Of a DNA stretch of 64,000 nt, positions 33,606 to 41,730 are shown in pieces (position 1 is the first letter of the stretch; each line of letters begins with the position of its first letter). The stretch spans positions 91,559-155,558 of the forward strand of contig NZ_AOJE01000005.1 of NCBI RefSeq assembly GCF_000337915.1. Reading direction: 5' to 3'. The position numbers and the translations under genes are program-made. The notes below the pieces were generated by a model. That model saw nothing but the letters and a program-made list of their open reading frames with translations, had not been told where the DNA came from and did no database searches. The stretch is from Halorubrum saccharovorum DSM 1137 (GTDB taxonomy: Archaea > Halobacteriota > Halobacteria > Halobacteriales > Haloferacaceae).

Positions 33606-34160
33606 TCATCGCGAGCGATCGCGGGACGCGCCGATCAGACCAACCGCCGCGGCCGCGTCGACCGCGGCGAGAGCGCCCGCCCCGATCACCGCCCCGACCG
33701 CGTTGACGGCGGCGTCGCGCCAGGCGAACGACCGCCACGGGATCGGCGCCTGCACGAGTTCGATCCCGAACCCGACGGCGACCGCCGCGCCGGCGGCGAC
33801 GAAGAGCCCGCCCCGCCCCCGACCGATCGCGCGCCCCGCGAGGAGCGTCAGGACCGCGTAGCCGAGGAGGTGGAACGGGTCCGTGAGCCCGATGTCGAGC
33901 GGGAGCGCTCCGACGCCGCTCCCCACTGGGGGCGCCGATCCGGGCACGGGAACGACCGACGACAGCAGGAGGAGAGCCGCGAACGCGCCGGTGACGAGCC
34001 AAGGGCCGCGGCCGGCCGAGTCGCCCCCCGCTTCGGCCTCGTCGCGTCCGTCCTGGTCGCGTTCGGCCTCGTCGCGTCCGTCCTGGTCGCGTTCGGCCTC
34101 GTCGCGTCCGTCCCGGTCGCGTTCGGCCTCGCCGCGCCCGTCGTCTGGAGGGCAACTCAC
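33606..34160 (-). CDS. VanZ-like membrane protein with N-terminal acidic repeats
   Basis: A 184-residue protein with about four membrane segments. LTDPFHLLGYAVLTLLAGRAIG and ELVQAPIPWRSFAWRDAAVNAVGA match the VanZ family (K/H-x-x-H-x-x-x-Y and E-x-x-Q-x--P-R-x-x-x--D-x-x-x-N). The first 40 residues are a GRDEAERDQD-type repeat encoded by a 30-bp tandem repeat. GTG 34160 was chosen: a minus-strand CTTAAC (34185-34190) is 27 bases upstream. The frame runs further to 34322, but that part overlaps the promoter of the next gene. VanZ proteins relate to teicoplanin resistance in bacteria; here the role is unknown. Confidence 0.65.
   Translation of the reverse strand: MSCPPDDGRGEAERDRDGRDEAERDQDGRDEAERDQDGRDEAEAGGDSAGRGPWLVTGAFAALLLLSSVVPVPGSAPPVGSGVGALPLDIGLTDPFHLLGYAVLTLLAGRAIGRGRGGLFVAAGAAVAVGFGIELVQAPIPWRSFAWRDAAVNAVGAVIGAGALAAVDAAAAVGLIGASRDRSR
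34032..34140. repeat. 30-bp tandem repeat in the VanZ-like gene
   Basis: Three 30-bp units begin at 34032, 34062 and 34092, followed by a partial, more diverged copy at 34122. They encode the charged GRDEAERDQD repeat. Only one or two bases differ between neighbouring full units, so the array is recent or homogenised. Confidence 0.85.
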
Positions 34161-34310
34161 GCGGTCCGCTAGGACTCGGATCGGGTTAAGTCCCGGTATC
34201 GACGGTCCCGACCGCGCTACCGCGGCGAAATCGCCGGACTCGGCCACTCCCCGGGGGATCGCGACCGGCCGAGGTCGGACGGCTCCGAGTAACTCATTCC
34301 GGTTACTATC

Positions 34311-34346
34311 TCGAATTAACACCTAACACGACACGGCCCTAATATA
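34311..34346 (+). promoter_or_regulatory. Promoter of the aldehyde:ferredoxin oxidoreductase gene
   Basis: GAATTAAC at 34313-34320 is about 30 bases before ATG 34347, and a second AT block TAATATAAT (34340-34348) overlaps that start. If the second is the functional TATA element, translation would begin at ATG 34374 (MGGYRD). Confidence 0.4.
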
Positions 34347-36293
34347 ATGGTAGAACATTACATGACTGAAATGGGCGGCTACAGAGACCGAGTTGCACAG
34401 ATCGATCTCGGGGACGGGGCGGTCGACTACCGCGGGATCGACGACGAGGACGCGAAGAAGTACATCGGCGCGCGCGGACTCGGCGTGAAGTACGTCTTCG
34501 ACGCCGGCCCGGACGTCGACCCGCTGGGGCCGGACAACCGGCTCGCGATCATGACCGGGCCCCTCACCGGGACCCAGACCGTGATGAGCGGTCGGATCGC
34601 GCTGGTGACGAAGTCCCCGCTGACGGGGACCGTCACCGACTCGCACCATGGCGGCTGGTCCGGTGCGCGGCTCAAGTGGGCCGGGCTCGACGGGATCCTG
34701 CTCGACGGCGCGAGCGACGAGCCCGTCTACCTGTTCGTCGAGGACGGCGATGTCGAGGTACGCGACGCCTCTCACCTCTGGGGACAGGGCGTCCACGATA
34801 CGATCGACGCCCTCGGCGAGGAGGTCGACGGGAAGGTCGGTCGCGACGTCTCCGTGATGGCGATCGGGCAGGGCGGCGAGAACGAGGTGCGCTACGGCTG
34901 CGTCATCAACGAGGACGACCGCGCCTCGGGCCGCGGCGGCACCGGCGCCGTGATGGGCTCGAAGAACGTGAAGGCGGTCGTCGTGAAGAGCGGCACCGAC
35001 ATGCCGAAACCCGCCGACCCCGAGACGTTCCAGGAGGGGTACCAGCAGGCGATGGAGGTCATCCGGGAGTCCGACGTGACCGCGCCCAACGAGGGCGGCC
35101 TCTCGATGTACGGCACCAACGTCCTGATGAACGCGACGGAGGAGATGGACGGCCTCCCGACGAAGAACGCGAAGTACACCTCGACGGAGGCGTACAACGA
35201 GACGGAGGGCGTGGACATCGAGGCAGAGCGCGTCTCGGGCGAGAACGTCCGCGAGAACATCCTCGTCGACGAGCCGACGTGCCACTCCTGTCCGGTGGCG
35301 TGTAAGAAGGAGGTCGAGGTCGACGTTACGCACAAGGGCGAGGACATGAACGTCCGCACGGAGTCGTACGAGTACGAGTCCGCGTGGGCGCTCGGCCCGA
35401 ACTCGGGCCACTCCGACCGCGACGAGATCGCGCTCATGCTGGAGCGCTGTAACGACCTCGGCATCGACACCATCGAGGCCGGCAACATGATGGCGATGGC
35501 GATGGAGATGAGCGAGGAGGAGAAGCTCGACGGCGTCGGTCACCTCGACTGGGGCGACTCCGAGACGATGATCGACCTGCTCGACGAGATCGGGCACCGC
35601 TCCTCGGACCTCGGTGACCTCCTCGCAGAGGGCCCCGAGCGCGTCGCCGACGCGAAGGACGCGCACGGCAACAAGCTCTCCGTCAAGGGCCAGACGATGG
35701 CCGCCTACGACCCGCGCTGCATGAAGGGCATGGGGATCGCGTACGCGACCTCCAACCGCGGCGCCTGCCACCTGCGCGGCTACACGCCGGCCGCCGAGAT
35801 CCTCGGCATTCCGGAGAAGGTCGATCCGTACGAGTGGGAGGGCAAAGGAGAGCTCACCGCCACCTTCCAGGACTTACACGCCGTCTCCGACTCCTTCGAC
35901 ATCTGCAAGTTCAGCGCGTTCGCGGAGGGGATCGAGGAGTACGTGCTCCAATACAACGGAATGACCGGCCGCGACGTCTCGGAGGACGAGCTGTTCGAGG
36001 CGGGCGAGCGCGTCTACAACCTCGAACGCTACTACAACAACCTCGTCGGCTTCGACGGGGCGGACGACACTCTGCCGAACCGGTTCGTCGAGGGGCACCC
36101 GGACGCCATCCCCGGCACGGGCGCCAGCGAGGGTCAGCTCTGCGAACTCGACGAGATGAAGGCTGAGTACTACGAGACCCGCGACTGGGTCGACGGCGTC
36201 GTCCCCGACGAGAAGCTCGACGAACTCGGGATCGAGGTCGGGCCGGGTACCGGCGTCTCCGCCGGCGACTCCGCGGCCCCCGCCGACGACTGA
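34347..36293 (+). CDS. aor: Aldehyde:ferredoxin oxidoreductase family protein
   Basis: A 648-residue tungsten or molybdenum pterin enzyme of the AOR family, which oxidises aldehydes to acids and reduces ferredoxin. The N-terminal domain has ARGLGVKYVFD, MTGPLTGTQTVMSGR and HHGGWSGARLKWAG for pterin binding. The 4Fe-4S ligands are C312, C315, C319 (CHSCPVAC) and C520 (DICKF), matching the CX2CX3C...C pattern. Length and order match the family. Substrate is not predictable. Alternative starts are ATG 34362 and 34374. Confidence 0.9.
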   Translation: MVEHYMTEMGGYRDRVAQIDLGDGAVDYRGIDDEDAKKYIGARGLGVKYVFDAGPDVDPLGPDNRLAIMTGPLTGTQTVMSGRIALVTKSPLTGTVTDSHHGGWSGARLKWAGLDGILLDGASDEPVYLFVEDGDVEVRDASHLWGQGVHDTIDALGEEVDGKVGRDVSVMAIGQGGENEVRYGCVINEDDRASGRGGTGAVMGSKNVKAVVVKSGTDMPKPADPETFQEGYQQAMEVIRESDVTAPNEGGLSMYGTNVLMNATEEMDGLPTKNAKYTSTEAYNETEGVDIEAERVSGENVRENILVDEPTCHSCPVACKKEVEVDVTHKGEDMNVRTESYEYESAWALGPNSGHSDRDEIALMLERCNDLGIDTIEAGNMMAMAMEMSEEEKLDGVGHLDWGDSETMIDLLDEIGHRSSDLGDLLAEGPERVADAKDAHGNKLSVKGQTMAAYDPRCMKGMGIAYATSNRGACHLRGYTPAAEILGIPEKVDPYEWEGKGELTATFQDLHAVSDSFDICKFSAFAEGIEEYVLQYNGMTGRDVSEDELFEAGERVYNLERYYNNLVGFDGADDTLPNRFVEGHPDAIPGTGASEGQLCELDEMKAEYYETRDWVDGVVPDEKLDELGIEVGPGTGVSAGDSAAPADD

Positions 36294-36379
36294 TCGCGGT
36301 CGCCGCCGCGGCCGCGGCGCGCGGGTCCAGTCCCCCGTTCGCGTTTATTTTTACGTCTCCCGCGCCGGTAGCGTCGCGC

Positions 36380-36706
36380 ATGGGACACGACCCGCTCTCC
36401 CCCTCCGAGGCCCTCCGAACGCCGGTCGGGGCGGTGCTCGCCGCCGTCTCGGTCCTCGCGTTCGTCTACTCGCTCGTGATCGTCGCGCAAGTCCTCCTCG
36501 GCGTCGTCGTCGGGGTCGCGCTGCCGGCCGGCCTGTACCTCAGTTACCGGGCGTTCGCCGCGCTCGACGCGATCGCAGACGCCGCCCAGCGCATCGCGAC
36601 GGTCCGGGAGCGCGAGGCCGAAGAGGCGTCGCGGTTCGGGTCCGCGGCGGAACGCGACTCGCAATCGTCGCGGTCGTCGGACCGGCTCGCGGAGCGCGAG
36701 CGATAG
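36380..36706 (+). CDS. Membrane-anchored protein with charged tail, unknown function
   Basis: A 108-residue protein with two close hydrophobic segments (about residues 16-37 and 39-60), then a helical stretch RAFAALDAIADAAQRIATVRE likely to form a coiled coil, and a Ser/Arg-rich tail. A TTATTTTTAC element is about 28 bases upstream of the ATG. Haloarchaea carry similar short proteins without a named function. Confidence 0.65.
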   Translation: MGHDPLSPSEALRTPVGAVLAAVSVLAFVYSLVIVAQVLLGVVVGVALPAGLYLSYRAFAALDAIADAAQRIATVREREAEEASRFGSAAERDSQSSRSSDRLAERER

Positions 36707-36749
36707 GTGGGCCCCGAACCCGATCCGCCCGCCGCTTCCGCTTCCCGCC

Positions 36750-37796
36750 TTAGAACTCGAAGCCGACGGCGTCGCGGTCGGGCCGGATCGGGCTCGTCGG
36801 GTACGGCGGCGACGCCTCGGGGTCGTTGAACGGCCGCGGAGCCACGTCGTTCGGCCCCTCGGGGTAGAAGAGCGCGGCCAGCGTCTGGATCGCGGTCCGC
36901 CCGCTGGCGAGCTCGAACTGGCCGCCGCCGTACAGCTCGATCCCGCGCTCCTCGCAGTACGCTATCGCCTCGAACAGCGATTCGAGCGTGCCGAACCGAG
37001 AGGGTTTGACGTTACACCACCCCGGCTCGACCGGGAGCGCCTTCAGGCTCTCGACGCCGTCGATCGGGTAATCGAAGGAGAGCCGGTCGGCCTGCGGCTC
37101 GACGAGCGGGCGCGTCTCGGTCGTGAACGCGGCGTCCTCCACGACCGCGGCCGGGAACGCGGCGAACACGTCGCGGTACAGCTCGGGGTCGGCCTCGACG
37201 TCGACGTCGGTGCCCTCGTACCAGCCCTTCAGGTCGAGGATCCGGACCGCCTCGGTCTCTCTGAGGGTCTCGAACGCCTCCTCCGGCCAGTCGGGCGTCG
37301 GGTCGAGCTTGAACTCCAGCTCGTCGTCGAGCGCGAGCAGCTCCTCGACGCGGTCGGTCGTCGGCGGCTCGCCCAGCCGCGTCGAGACGACGAACCGGAC
37401 CGGGTCGGGCTCGATCCCGAGGCACTCGCCGAGCGACTCCCCGCGCTGACGGAGCGCCAGATCGAGCGCGGCGCTCTCGACCGCCCACCGGCGGTAGTTC
37501 CGGAAGTACGCCTGCTCGGGCTCCTTGTGCGCGAATAGGTCGATCTCGTCGAGGCGCGCCGACAGCCCGTCGATCGTCCACTCGCCCTCGATGTCGATCG
37601 GGTCGGTCCCGACGAGCGCGTCGTGGTCGGCGGTCTCGTAGGTCACGTCCTCGCCGCGCCCGACGACGCCGTCGCCGGCGAGCCGGAACTCCGTGGTCGT
37701 TCGCTCGAACCCGCTCGTGGTCTCGCCGGTGTACCGGCGACGCTCGACCGACTCGATCGTCACCGAGAGGTCCGCGATCCGCTCGTACGCGCTCAT
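36750..37796 (-). CDS. Enolase-superfamily protein (mandelate racemase/muconate lactonizing-like)
   Basis: A 348-residue protein starting MSAYERIADLSVTIESVE. The N-terminal domain covers the capping region, and a barrel follows with EFKLDPTPDWPEEAFETLRE, ILDLKGWYEGTDVD, VVEDAAF and NVKPSRFGTLESLFEAIAYC. The D-K, E-D and K-P residues of the strands are those of the superfamily's metal and base sites. O-succinylbenzoate synthase or a dipeptide epimerase are possible reactions; the sequence alone does not choose. No menaquinone genes adjoin it. Confidence 0.75.
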   Translation of the reverse strand: MSAYERIADLSVTIESVERRRYTGETTSGFERTTTEFRLAGDGVVGRGEDVTYETADHDALVGTDPIDIEGEWTIDGLSARLDEIDLFAHKEPEQAYFRNYRRWAVESAALDLALRQRGESLGECLGIEPDPVRFVVSTRLGEPPTTDRVEELLALDDELEFKLDPTPDWPEEAFETLRETEAVRILDLKGWYEGTDVDVEADPELYRDVFAAFPAAVVEDAAFTTETRPLVEPQADRLSFDYPIDGVESLKALPVEPGWCNVKPSRFGTLESLFEAIAYCEERGIELYGGGQFELASGRTAIQTLAALFYPEGPNDVAPRPFNDPEASPPYPTSPIRPDRDAVGFEF

Positions 37797-37871
37797 AACA
37801 CCCCCCACGGTCCGCGGGAACTTAAACGGGTGACGCAGCCGGAAGGATCACAGTTCGGTGTCGTCGCGGGA

Positions 37872-38582
37872 TCAGGCGCCGTCGCCGGATCGGAGACGAA
37901 GGCGGAGCGTAGCGATCCGGGTCGAGAGCGCCCAGAACAGCGGTATCACGGTGAGCGCGACGGCCCCGGCCGCCGCGACCTGCAGCACGGTCGTCGTGAA
38001 CCAGGGCTCGGCGTCGGGGTAGGGGATCGACGTGTGGGTCACCTCGCCGATCACGGGAACGAAGTAGTCCATCAGCAGGTCGACCGTGTACCACGCGGTC
38101 GCGACCGCGACCGCCTTCAGCGGGAAGTCGGTGATCCGGTGGAGGACGAACGCCTGCACGACCATCCCGAGGTGGCTCACGAAGAGGAACGCGTACATCG
38201 CGGGGCCCGAGTTCGCGAGGAACGCCGGGGAGAAGGCGACGAGCACGTACGGCGTCCAGAGCCCGAGCTTGACGTTCCCGAAGAAGGCGAGGGCCGCAAG
38301 CGTGTCGCTCGACCGCCCGAGCCCCCACGCCGCGAGCGCGAGCGCGATCAACAGGGTCGCGCCGGGGCTGTCGGGGATGAACGCCCACATCTCGACCGGG
38401 AGCTCGCGGAACTGAAACCGGTAGTACCAGAAGCCGAACGCGGTGCCGAGGAGGTTGATGGCGACGATCACCCAGACAAACCGAAAGGCCACGTCCTCCA
38501 GCGCCTTCGGGAGCGGGGCGAGCCACCGCGGCAGCGACTCGCGGTCCGGCGGGTCGCGGCCGAGCGCGCCGACGATGTCCAT
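37872..38582 (-). CDS. DUF1405 integral membrane protein
   Basis: A 236-residue protein with six to seven hydrophobic segments. INLLGTAFGFWYYRFQF and PVEMWAFIPDSPGATLL are diagnostic of DUF1405, as is VLHRITDFPLKAVAVATAWYT-like sequence later. Function unknown. It is divergent from the FxsA gene (116-base gap). Confidence 0.85.
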   Translation of the reverse strand: MDIVGALGRDPPDRESLPRWLAPLPKALEDVAFRFVWVIVAINLLGTAFGFWYYRFQFRELPVEMWAFIPDSPGATLLIALALAAWGLGRSSDTLAALAFFGNVKLGLWTPYVLVAFSPAFLANSGPAMYAFLFVSHLGMVVQAFVLHRITDFPLKAVAVATAWYTVDLLMDYFVPVIGEVTHTSIPYPDAEPWFTTTVLQVAAAGAVALTVIPLFWALSTRIATLRLRLRSGDGA

Positions 38583-38697
38583 ACGGTCGGCTCGGACCGC
38601 CCGGTCAAAGCCGTGGCGGTCGCGGAACGGTGGTGGCGCGTCGGGCGCGGGAACCGGGACGAAAAGGGCTATGCGTCCCCGGCGGGAAGGCAACGGT

Positions 38698-39375
38698 ATG
38701 CGCCCGCGAACGCTGCTCGCGCTGCTCCTCGTCGTCCCCCTCGTGGACGCGCTGTTCCTGATCGTCGTCGCGACGCGGCTGGGGTGGGCGGTCACGGTCG
38801 CGCTCGTCGTGTTGACGGCCGTCCTCGGGATGCTCCTCCTCCGCGCCGAGGGGCGCGCGACGCTCGCGAGGGTCCAGCGCAAACTGGCCCGCGGCGAGCC
38901 CCCGACCGACGAACTGCTCGACGGAGGCCTCCTGATCGCCGCCGGCGCGTTCCTGCTCACGCCGGGGCTCGTCACCGACGCGGTCGGGTTTCTGCTCGCG
39001 CTCCCGCTCTCTCGGGTCCCGATCCGCATGGCTCTCAAGAAGTACGTCGTGATCCCGTACCTCGACAGCGAGACCGGCGGGTTCACCACCGGAAACGTCT
39101 ACGTCGGCGGATTCCCGGGCGGTGACGGAGACGGAGCCGGGTTCACCATGGGCGGCTCGTTCGGTGGCGGCAACTTCGGCGGAGGCAACTTCGACGGCGA
39201 CGAGTTCGACGAGGGCGCGTTCGGCGGCAACGACGGCTTCGACCAGCAGGGCTCCGCCGGCGACGACGCCGGCGACGCCTCCGACGGCGACCGATTCGAC
39301 GACCCGGACCACGCCGACGACGTCGTGGACGTGGACTTCACGGTCGAAGACGAAGAGTCGGACCGGGGCGACTGA
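38698..39375 (+). CDS. FxsA-family membrane protein
   Basis: A 225-residue protein. The first 130 residues are the FxsA domain: two or three hydrophobic segments, LLLVVPLVDALFLIVVA, LDGGLLIAAGAFLLTPGLV and TDAVGFLLALP, followed by RMALKKYV. The C-terminal half is a Gly/Asn/Phe-rich GGSFGGGNFGGGNFDGDEF section and an acidic tail, an unusual extension that looks disordered. FxsA in E. coli relieves phage T7 exclusion by the F plasmid; the archaeal role is unknown. Confidence 0.8.
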   Translation: MRPRTLLALLLVVPLVDALFLIVVATRLGWAVTVALVVLTAVLGMLLLRAEGRATLARVQRKLARGEPPTDELLDGGLLIAAGAFLLTPGLVTDAVGFLLALPLSRVPIRMALKKYVVIPYLDSETGGFTTGNVYVGGFPGGDGDGAGFTMGGSFGGGNFGGGNFDGDEFDEGAFGGNDGFDQQGSAGDDAGDASDGDRFDDPDHADDVVDVDFTVEDEESDRGD

Positions 39376-39468
39376 CGCCGTCGCTTTCTACGCGCTCTCC
39401 CCTCCGCGTGACCCGTTTCTGGCGCGATCTGAAACCGGCTGACTGCGGGCGATTCGCGAAAGGAAACC

Positions 39469-39508
39469 CTTAAAATCCTACCAGCGCAACGAATGAATGC
39501 GCTCACCT
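39469..39508 (+). promoter_or_regulatory. Promoter of tRNA-Ile
   Basis: CTTAAAATCC at 39469-39478 is about 36 bases before the tRNA 5' end, which gives a short precursor leader. The T/A run stands out in GC-rich surroundings. Confidence 0.5.
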
Positions 39509-39582
39509 GGGCCAATAGCTCAGTCAGGTTGAGCGCTCGGCTGATAACCGGGAGGTCCACGGTTCAAATCCGTGTTGGCCCA
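39509..39582 (+). tRNA. tRNA-Ile (GAT anticodon)
   Basis: A 74-nt cloverleaf. The acceptor arm is GGGCCAA (39509-39515) with TTGGCCC (39575-39581) and discriminator A39582. The D-arm is GCTC/GAGC. The anticodon stem CTCGG/CCGGG encloses CTGATAA with anticodon GAT at 39543-39545. The T-arm is CACGG-TTCAAAT-CCGTG. No CCA is encoded. Accessory island material begins directly downstream. Confidence 0.95.
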
Positions 39583-39623
39583 CCTACTGTCCGCTCGGTC
39601 TTTGACCGGGCGAGATTGGTGGG

Positions 39624-39694
39624 CTGGGACTCCCCAGCCACCCAATTTCGGTCTTCTACACCATTAGGGGCACCGCTAGCGAGTCTTGTCCGGG
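39624..39694. repeat. Direct repeat copy A next to tRNA-Ile
   Basis: This 71-bp copy matches copy B at 41731-41788 almost completely, apart from a 12-base insertion, one single-base gap and three substitutions. Shared core words include CTGGGACTCCCC, CACCCAATTTCGGT and GTCTTGTCCGGG. Its left part forms a hairpin (39618-39643). It starts 41 bases after the tRNA end. Confidence 0.8.
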
Positions 39695-39755
39695 CTAGAA
39701 TTAAGCCGGTAGTCACCGCCGTCCCCCGATCTGCGTTAGCCGAGGTGGTCTCGGC

Positions 39756-40052
39756 ATGATGTTGCTCCGATCTCACAGTAGCCGGAGCAACTGCCTCCAG
39801 TGTGGCGCTCACGTTCCGAGCGACTTCCGACGAGTCCACGGCGACGACGACGATCGCGCGCACCGCTGCCCCGAGTGCGACTCGTGGGTGCGGATCTGTG
39901 AGTGGAGTGCGGCGTCGAAGGACGTGCCGACGACGAACGCGAAGACGATCCCTGCCGCAACGCGAGGGAACCGCAGAGCGGAGGACCGTCAGGATGACGC
40001 TCTTCGTCCGAGCTTTCGAACTCTAGAATCCGTCCGCCGGTGCACGCACTAA
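39756..40052 (+). CDS. Small zinc-ribbon protein, DUF7563-like
   Basis: A 98-residue frame whose first 50 residues are convincing: CLQCGAHVPSDFRRVHG and HRCPECDSWVRICE give a CxxC/CxxC zinc ribbon like the DUF7563-type proteins found in many haloarchaeal accessory regions. The remainder (TIPAATRGNRRAEDRQ) is Arg-rich and less protein-like, so the end may be frameshifted. It is in the island after tRNA-Ile. Confidence 0.5.
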   Translation: MMLLRSHSSRSNCLQCGAHVPSDFRRVHGDDDDRAHRCPECDSWVRICEWSAASKDVPTTNAKTIPAATRGNRRAEDRQDDALRPSFRTLESVRRCTH

Positions 40053-40182
40053 CGTCGTCGACGCGGCCCGCCTGCGCTGGCAGCGCGACGCCGAACAGAG
40101 GAAGGATCATGACCCCGAGCCTTCGCAGTCTGCTGGAATCGATGCTTAAATTAACATGACCCGTGAGGGTTAGCTACCTACT

Positions 40183-41100
40183 CTATTCGTCTCCGGTTGC
40201 ACTGATTTCGTCAGAGCCAGAAGCATCAGTGTTACTGTCTCCACCACCACTAGCGCTGGTTGACTCATTTTCTACGCTGACGTTGAAAGTGGACGTAGTG
40301 GTAAGGATAGCTGGGTGTCCACTCGCGTTATTCTGCAGCACATCGTACGGAATTACATCCGCGGAATAACTCGTGATCGGTGAGCCAACGTCATCAGCAC
40401 CCGCCATCACAAGCGGTGACGACCCACTGACATCGCTCTCAGGAATGTCGTAGTCCGCGGCGATACTGGAGTTTGGTGCGTGGAAGCTTACTGTATACCG
40501 GAGTTGGACCTCACTGTTTTCAGTAGTGCCATCAGACGGGTTGAAGAACCTATCAACGGTTCCTGCTTGTTCGTAATTCCCGTTCTCGAAGCCATCTTCA
40601 GGAACATCTTGCGCTACAGACGTGCCGCTGAAGAAGTTCTCAGGTTGACTAACTCCGGAGTAGTCTGGACCCGTTCGGTCGTAGAGTGTGATCCCGTCGG
40701 ACCCACCGAGCCACTCTCCAGCAATAGCGAATTCACCAGAGTAGCCGGGCCCCGTTTCGACTTCGGTACCGGGGTCATCGGTGCCATTCAGCCATCCGGT
40801 AGCTCTGAAAACGGGAGCAAAGTCGCCGACATTCTCGTTTTCGACATCGTGTGGTGCTGCCTCAATAAGAACTCTCACCTTCCCCACGACTTCATCAAAC
40901 CCATCCCAGGAAACGTTGATATTGGGCTGGATGGACACTCTATCGATCTCGCCCTGAGCGGTCGCAACACTAGCTTCGCCAGAGCCGATGCTGAGCGATG
41001 AAGCGGCTGCGCTGCCCGACATCGTACCGATACCCACACCTGCAGCGGTTGCTGTCGCTCCGATACCTCCGATCGTCTTGAGTATATCTCTTCTCTGCAT
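40183..41100 (-). CDS. Tat-exported acidic protein, unknown family
   Basis: A 305-residue secreted protein. The N-terminus MQRRDILKTIGGIGATATAAG has an RRDILK Tat motif, and cleavage is likely after SGSAAA. The mature part is beta-rich and Asp/Gly/Ser-rich with several N-glycosylation sequons (INVSW, LNGTD, NNASG, NVSVENES). No lipobox, membrane segment or C-terminal sorting signal is apparent. The gene has noticeably lower GC and a different codon bias from its neighbours. I recognise a haloarchaeal family resemblance but no function; a cell-surface or viral particle role is possible. Confidence 0.7.
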   Translation of the reverse strand: MQRRDILKTIGGIGATATAAGVGIGTMSGSAAASSLSIGSGEASVATAQGEIDRVSIQPNINVSWDGFDEVVGKVRVLIEAAPHDVENENVGDFAPVFRATGWLNGTDDPGTEVETGPGYSGEFAIAGEWLGGSDGITLYDRTGPDYSGVSQPENFFSGTSVAQDVPEDGFENGNYEQAGTVDRFFNPSDGTTENSEVQLRYTVSFHAPNSSIAADYDIPESDVSGSSPLVMAGADDVGSPITSYSADVIPYDVLQNNASGHPAILTTTSTFNVSVENESTSASGGGDSNTDASGSDEISATGDE

Positions 41101-41528
41101 ATGTATTCGGACTGCTCCGTTGTTGATCGCACGCGACCCACGAGACGCCGATACACGACATCGGACATCACCCGGGGGGCGCTCAACTAGTTCTATGGGG
41201 ACAGCCCCATATCGTTATGATACTCCAGAGGTGGTTCAGGGTCGGACCGAAAATCTGGCCGGGGTGTTCTGCTCCACCCAGAATTCCGATTCAATAGCTT
41301 CAGGTTCGGCCTGAGATCCGTTCACGGCGTGTGTTGAGGAGTTGAATTCGGCTACGGGAATCGGAATTCTCAGACCGCGCCGACTGGCAACTGAATCCTC
41401 AAATGGTGAGCGATTCGATCGGAACCCTACGTGGCTTTCGCGACAGTTCAATCGTCCACGGGGACGACGTCACGGACGGGGTCGAGCGGGTCGCCGGCGT
41501 CGTCGTCGAGCGCCTAGGGGAGTCGGTG
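41101..41528. other. Gene-free stretch with inverted repeats
   Basis: I see no convincing gene in these roughly 430 bases. It contains a TATGGGG-ACAG-CCCCATA inverted repeat at 41194-41211, upstream of the exported-protein gene and operator-like, and the 13-bp inverted-repeat pair at 41280-41370. The sequence is otherwise unremarkable. Confidence 0.5.
41280..41370. repeat. 91-bp element with 13-bp inverted repeats
   Basis: AGAATTCCGATTC (41280-41292) and GAATCGGAATTCT (41358-41370) are exact reverse complements. Pairing continues inward by a further four bases (TAGC/GCTA) after a 2x3 internal loop. The 65-base interior has no gene. It resembles a MITE or a transposon end pair. Confidence 0.5.
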
Positions 41529-41665
41529 ATGGCGGACGCCGCCTTCCCTATCCCGGCGGGAAGAGTCGCTTCGTGTCATGGATTCTCGATCGGACACCCG
41601 AGCACACCTGCTTCGTGGAGTATTCGTGGGCACGGCCGACATCCCGAGTTCAATAGACCTGTTAA
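41529..41665 (+). pseudogene. DNA adenine methylase N-terminal remnant
   Basis: From ATG 41529 the sequence reads MADAAFP; after one lost base it continues in the next frame as YPGGKSRFVSWILDRTPEHTCFVE, matching the N-terminus of Dam-type adenine methylases (YPGGKxxL...IPxHxxYVEPFxG). A second frameshift follows: VFVGTAD in the alternate frame corresponds to VFGGAAG. The gene then ends without the catalytic DPPY region. It is a fragment with at least two frameshifts and is not expected to be active. Confidence 0.65.
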
Positions 41666-41730
41666 GCCGTATGATTCAGACAATTTTAGGTGGGCGATAA
41701 AGACGAAGGGTCACTCCGTGTAGATGGACT

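Noticed and set aside
34032-34140. CRISPR-like repeats
   Set aside because: The 30-bp units are contiguous with no unique spacers, and the frame continues through them. No CRISPR array or cas gene was seen anywhere in the window.
33348-34172. 274-codon plus-strand frame over RaSEA and VanZ-like genes
   Set aside because: Antisense composition, and its end simply reads the 30-bp repeats in another frame.
34161-34322. 54-codon N-terminal extension of the VanZ-like protein
   Set aside because: It covers the divergent aor promoter and lacks membrane or repeat content; GTG 34160 with a TATA element at -27 fits better.
39564-39863. 99-codon minus-strand frame after tRNA-Ile
   Set aside because: It crosses repeat copy A and the tRNA 3' part with no recognisable domain; the zinc-ribbon frame on the other strand is better.
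40480-41001. 173-codon plus-strand frame opposite the exported-protein gene
   Set aside because: The minus strand has a proper Tat signal and a full-length frame; this one has neither.
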